This document shows, piece after piece, positions 4,986 through 7,875 of a stretch of 7,875 nt of DNA. The stretch is from positions 1-7,875 of the forward strand of contig JBAWXL010000223.1 in assembly GCA_037144095.1 (NCBI GenBank), read 5' to 3'. How positions within the stretch are numbered: position 1 is the stretch's first letter; each line of letters opens with the position of its first letter. The notes below the pieces were generated by a model, which was given only the letters and a program-made list of their open reading frames with translations, did no database searches and was not told where the DNA came from. Made by a program: the position numbers and the translations under genes. Source of the stretch: CAIXTV01 sp037144095 (GTDB lineage: Bacteria > Bacteroidota > Bacteroidia > Bacteroidales > CAIXTV01).

Positions 4986-7064
4986 ATGAGCACAAAACAA
5001 AAAACAAGTCTTTTCAATAAAAAGATATTATTACAAGCAGCAAAAGACAGCTTTATTAAATTAAATCCTGCTTCACTCATAAAAAACCCTGTTATTTTCA
5101 TAGTCGCGATAGGATCAGTATTGACAACTGTTATAGTGATTGTAGGTTTGTTTCAGGGGAACTTTTCCTCATTCAACTTCCAGATAGCTATTTGGCTTTG
5201 GTTTACGGTTTTATTTGCCAACTTCTCTGAAGCCATTGCCGAAGGAAGAGGTAAAGCACAGGCAGAAAGCTTAAGAAAAAGCCGAACGCAAACACTTGCG
5301 CGTAAAATGGACGGGAAACAAGAAGTTTCCACATTGGCAACTGAACTTAAGAAAGGAGATATCGTAAAGTGCGAATCGGGAGATGTTATCCCTTCAGATG
5401 GGGAAGTAATCGAAGGCATTGCCAGTGTTGATGAATCAGCAATTACAGGAGAATCAGCTCCGGTAATTCGTGAAAGTGGCGGCGACCGTTCAGCCGTCAC
5501 AGGCGGCACCAAAGTAATTAGCGATATGATATTAATCCGAATTACCTCAGAACAGGGCAACACTTTTATCGACCGCATGATTGCCTTGGTTGAAGGAGCT
5601 AAACGTCAGAAAACACCCAACGAAATAGCCCTTTCTATTTTACTTTCCGGTTTGTCCATCATATTTCTTTTGGCTGTTGTGACCCTACCTTCCTTTTTCG
5701 GATATAGCCTCACTACATCAGGTCTACCAGCTTCAAACAACCTGACTTTACCTGTGCTTATTGCTTTATTGGTATGTTTAATTCCAACAACAATTGGGGG
5801 TTTACTCAGTGCAATTGGCATTAGTGGCATGGACAGATTGTTGCAACGCAACGTTATTGCAACCAGTGGTAGAGCTATCGAAGCTGCAGGCGATGTGGAT
5901 GTGCTTTTGTTAGATAAAACTGGGACCATAACACTTGGCAACAGAATGGCTACAGATTTTATTCCAGCCGACAGCGTAAGCATCGAAGAATTGGCTGATG
6001 CAGCACAACTTTCATCCTTATCTGATGAAACACCTGAGGGGAGATCTATTGTGATTCTTGCAAAAGAAGATTTTGGAATCAGGGGTCGTGATGTGCATCA
6101 ATTAAATGCAACCTTCATTCCCTTTTCTGCTCAAACTCGAATGAGTGGTGTTGATTTACATACTGAGACTGGCATAAACCGGCAAATCCGAAAAGGTTCA
6201 TCTGAAGCAATTCGTTCTTTTGTTCAGAATAACAATGGGTTCTTCCCGCAAAAAGTGCATGATATTGTTTCTGCCTTGGCTCGACAGGGAGCTACCCCTT
6301 TGGTGGTTGCAGAAAACAATAAAGTGCTGGGGGTAATTCACCTGAAAGATATTGTAAAGGGCGGTATCAAACAGCGCTTTGCTGAGTTAAGGAAAATGGG
6401 AATTAAAACGGTGATGATAACGGGTGATAATCCGTTGACCGCTGCCGCCATTGCTGCTGAAGCCGGAGTCGATGACTTCATGGCGGAAGCAACCCCTGAG
6501 GATAAACTTCGAAGAATAAGAGAAGAACAGGCAAACGGACATTTAGTAGGTATGATTGGTGATGGCACCAACGATGCCCCTGCTTTGGCTCAGGCTGATA
6601 TAGGCATTGCCATGAATTCGGGTACTCAAGCAGCTCGCGAAGCAGGCAATATGGTCGACCTCGATAGCAATCCAACCAAACTAATTGAAGTTGTTGAAGT
6701 AGGTAAGCAATTATTAATGACACGTGGGGCTCTCACCACCTTTAGCATCGCCAATGATGTGGCAAAATACTTTGCCATTATTCCGGCAATTGCCATTTCA
6801 CTTTACTCTGGGAAAAGTGGCTTGGGTCCTCTTTCGGCGTTGAATATTATGAATTTGGGTTCACCTCAAAGTGCCATATTAAGTGCGGTCATTTTCAATG
6901 CCATTATCATTATTCTATTAGTACCATTGGCATTAAAAGGGGTTCGTTATAAGCCCGTTTCAGCTAATGCAGCATTAACCCGCAACCTCTTCATCTTCGG
7001 TTTAGGGGGAATCATAGCACCCTTCATTGGCATTAAAATCATCGACATTCTTATTAACCTCTAA
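4986..7064 (+). CDS. kdpB: KdpB, P-type ATPase subunit of the KdpFABC potassium pump
   Basis: This 692-residue P-type ATPase of class IA (E. coli KdpB is 682) hydrolyses ATP to drive K+ uptake through KdpA. Motifs occur in order. The A-domain loop TGES is at 154-157. The M4 sequence LIPTTIGG is at 265-272. The phosphorylated aspartate is D310 in DKTGT. Nucleotide-domain residues include F380 and KGS (403-405). P-domain motifs are TGDNP (479-483) and GDGTNDAPA (525-533). In M5, NDVAKYF (590-596) supplies D591 and K594, matching E. coli D583 and K586, which couple to ion movement. S157 of TGES matches the E. coli serine (S162) whose phosphorylation inhibits the pump at high K+, so that form of control may exist here. 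It sits 11 nt after kdpA and 11 nt before kdpC. All catalytic residues are present. Confidence 0.98.
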   Translation: MSTKQKTSLFNKKILLQAAKDSFIKLNPASLIKNPVIFIVAIGSVLTTVIVIVGLFQGNFSSFNFQIAIWLWFTVLFANFSEAIAEGRGKAQAESLRKSRTQTLARKMDGKQEVSTLATELKKGDIVKCESGDVIPSDGEVIEGIASVDESAITGESAPVIRESGGDRSAVTGGTKVISDMILIRITSEQGNTFIDRMIALVEGAKRQKTPNEIALSILLSGLSIIFLLAVVTLPSFFGYSLTTSGLPASNNLTLPVLIALLVCLIPTTIGGLLSAIGISGMDRLLQRNVIATSGRAIEAAGDVDVLLLDKTGTITLGNRMATDFIPADSVSIEELADAAQLSSLSDETPEGRSIVILAKEDFGIRGRDVHQLNATFIPFSAQTRMSGVDLHTETGINRQIRKGSSEAIRSFVQNNNGFFPQKVHDIVSALARQGATPLVVAENNKVLGVIHLKDIVKGGIKQRFAELRKMGIKTVMITGDNPLTAAAIAAEAGVDDFMAEATPEDKLRRIREEQANGHLVGMIGDGTNDAPALAQADIGIAMNSGTQAAREAGNMVDLDSNPTKLIEVVEVGKQLLMTRGALTTFSIANDVAKYFAIIPAIAISLYSGKSGLGPLSALNIMNLGSPQSAILSAVIFNAIIIILLVPLALKGVRYKPVSANAALTRNLFIFGLGGIIAPFIGIKIIDILINL

Positions 7065-7075
7065 GCAATCATAAT

Positions 7076-7648
7076 ATGAAAACTACCATCATTGCCTTAA
7101 AAATATTCCTGTTCTTTAGTGTTTTAACCGGAATTGTTTATCCTCTCCTCATCACAGGTATTGCCCAAATTACCTTCCCTGATAAAGCAAATGGCAGCTT
7201 AATCATCAAAGACAATAAAACGATAGGAAGTGAACTTATAGGGCAACTTTTCGATAGCACTATCTATTTCAGTCCTCGACCTTCTGCAATTTCTTACAAT
7301 CCATTACCATCCGGAGGTTCCAATTTTGGTCTAACAAATGCTAAGTTGAAACACACCGTTGACTCATTAGCCAAGCAATTTCTTATGGTTAATCAATTGG
7401 ATTCGCAAACAGCAATTCCTTCTGAAATGTTGTTTGCCTCTGCCAGCGGACTCGATCCTCACATCTCGCCTCAAGCCGCCTTACTGCAAGTGAATAGAAT
7501 TGCTAAAGCCCGTAATTTTCATTCAGTTCAAAAACAGAAGCTCATGCAATGCATCAAAGACTTGACTGAAAAACCACAGTTTTTTTGTCTTGGTGAACCC
7601 CGAATTAATGTTTTATTATTAAATTTGGATATTGATAAAATAAGATGA
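7076..7648 (+). CDS. kdpC: KdpC, accessory subunit of the KdpFABC potassium pump
   Basis: This 190-residue protein, the same length as E. coli KdpC, has one N-terminal membrane helix at about 7-30 and an extracytoplasmic domain. Family signatures are clear: GSELIGQLF (50-58), YFSPRPSA (64-71), YNPLPSGGSNFG (74-85), ASGLDPHISPQAA (122-134), and the C-terminal LGEPRINVLLLNL motif. KdpC binds KdpA, is needed for assembly, and has been proposed to raise ATP affinity of KdpB. It starts 11 nt after kdpB. Its last codons overlap the kdpD start in an ATGA arrangement, so translation of the pump and its sensor is probably coupled. A minus-strand ORF across its 3' end has no recognisable content and I treat it as a shadow. 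Confidence 0.97.
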   Translation: MKTTIIALKIFLFFSVLTGIVYPLLITGIAQITFPDKANGSLIIKDNKTIGSELIGQLFDSTIYFSPRPSAISYNPLPSGGSNFGLTNAKLKHTVDSLAKQFLMVNQLDSQTAIPSEMLFASASGLDPHISPQAALLQVNRIAKARNFHSVQKQKLMQCIKDLTEKPQFFCLGEPRINVLLLNLDIDKIR

Positions 7649-7875
7649 ACAGCCTCGAAGACCATAGACCTGACCCGGATGAATTGCTGGCTTCTTTGAT
7701 TAAAGAAGAAGAAAAAAGCAAGCGTGGCAAGCTGAAAATATTCTTCGGAATGTGCGCCGGTGTGGGCAAAACCTATACCATGCTTCAGGTGGCTCATGCC
7801 GAAAAGCTGAAAGGAAACGACATTATTATAGGCTATGTCGAAACACATAAGCGAGTTGAAACGGCCCATTTGGTG
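7645..7875 (+). CDS. kdpD: KdpD, osmosensitive K+ channel sensor histidine kinase (N-terminal 77 residues; cut by window edge)
   Basis: The frame opens with ATG at 7645, overlapping the kdpC TGA by 4 nt, and stays open to the right edge. After a charged leader (about residues 1-28) comes the KdpD N-terminal domain: KIFFGMCAGVGKTYTML (31-47) contains the Walker A motif with K42 and T43, and IIIGYVETHKRVET (60-73) matches the following conserved strand. In characterised relatives this cytoplasmic domain precedes a USP-like segment, four membrane helices, GAF, and the histidine kinase core, and KdpD signals to KdpE to switch on kdp when K+ is scarce. Only the start is visible here. Some bacteria encode only the N-terminal part of KdpD, so whether this one has a kinase domain, and whether kdpE follows, cannot be decided from this window. 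Confidence 0.93.
   Translation, partial: MNSLEDHRPDPDELLASLIKEEEKSKRGKLKIFFGMCAGVGKTYTMLQVAHAEKLKGNDIIIGYVETHKRVETAHLV

Noticed and set aside
7528..7869. Minus-strand ORF across the kdpC-kdpD junction
   Set aside because: It is antisense to two well-supported genes and has no recognisable domain.

Overview
The window looks like chromosomal DNA of a Bacteroidota (Bacteroidetes) bacterium. I infer this from a TAnnTTTG-type -7 element upstream of the kdp genes, almost no Shine-Dalgarno sequences before otherwise clear starts, AT-rich intergenic DNA, and the general look of the proteins. No single marker fixes the genus. It holds two divergent operons separated by about 420 bp of AT-rich, gene-free DNA.

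Left operon (minus strand, read right to left from 2532 to the left edge): an ECF sigma factor, a 101-residue single-pass membrane protein in the position of an anti-sigma factor, a membrane-anchored Spy/CpxP/CnrX-like periplasmic protein, and a secreted metallophosphoesterase with an N-terminal purple-acid-phosphatase-type Fn3 domain. The last gene is cut by the left edge, has no complete ORF, and was found by direct translation. The last three genes are separated by only 2-3 nt. The sigma / short membrane protein / periplasmic sensor trio has the architecture of the CnrH-CnrY-CnrX metal-sensing system, with a phosphoesterase attached.

Right operon (plus strand, 2955 to the right edge): kdpF, an unrecognised 55-residue membrane protein, kdpA, kdpB, kdpC and the start of kdpD. 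This is the high-affinity potassium pump KdpFABC with its sensor kinase. KdpA is the K+-selective channel-like subunit, KdpB the P-type ATPase, KdpC the accessory subunit, KdpF a small lipid-like stabiliser, and KdpD the sensor expected to work with a KdpE regulator not visible here. All selectivity-filter and P-type ATPase motifs checked are intact, so the pump should be functional. kdpC and kdpD overlap by ATGA.

The most noteworthy items are the extra 55-residue glycine-zipper membrane protein between kdpF and kdpA, the CnrYXH-like sigma operon joined to a phosphoesterase, and a set of TTTTAT-like hexamers at 11-nt period upstream of the kdp promoter that could be a response-regulator (KdpE) site. 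I see no mobile element, tRNA, rRNA, CRISPR array or convincing terminator.
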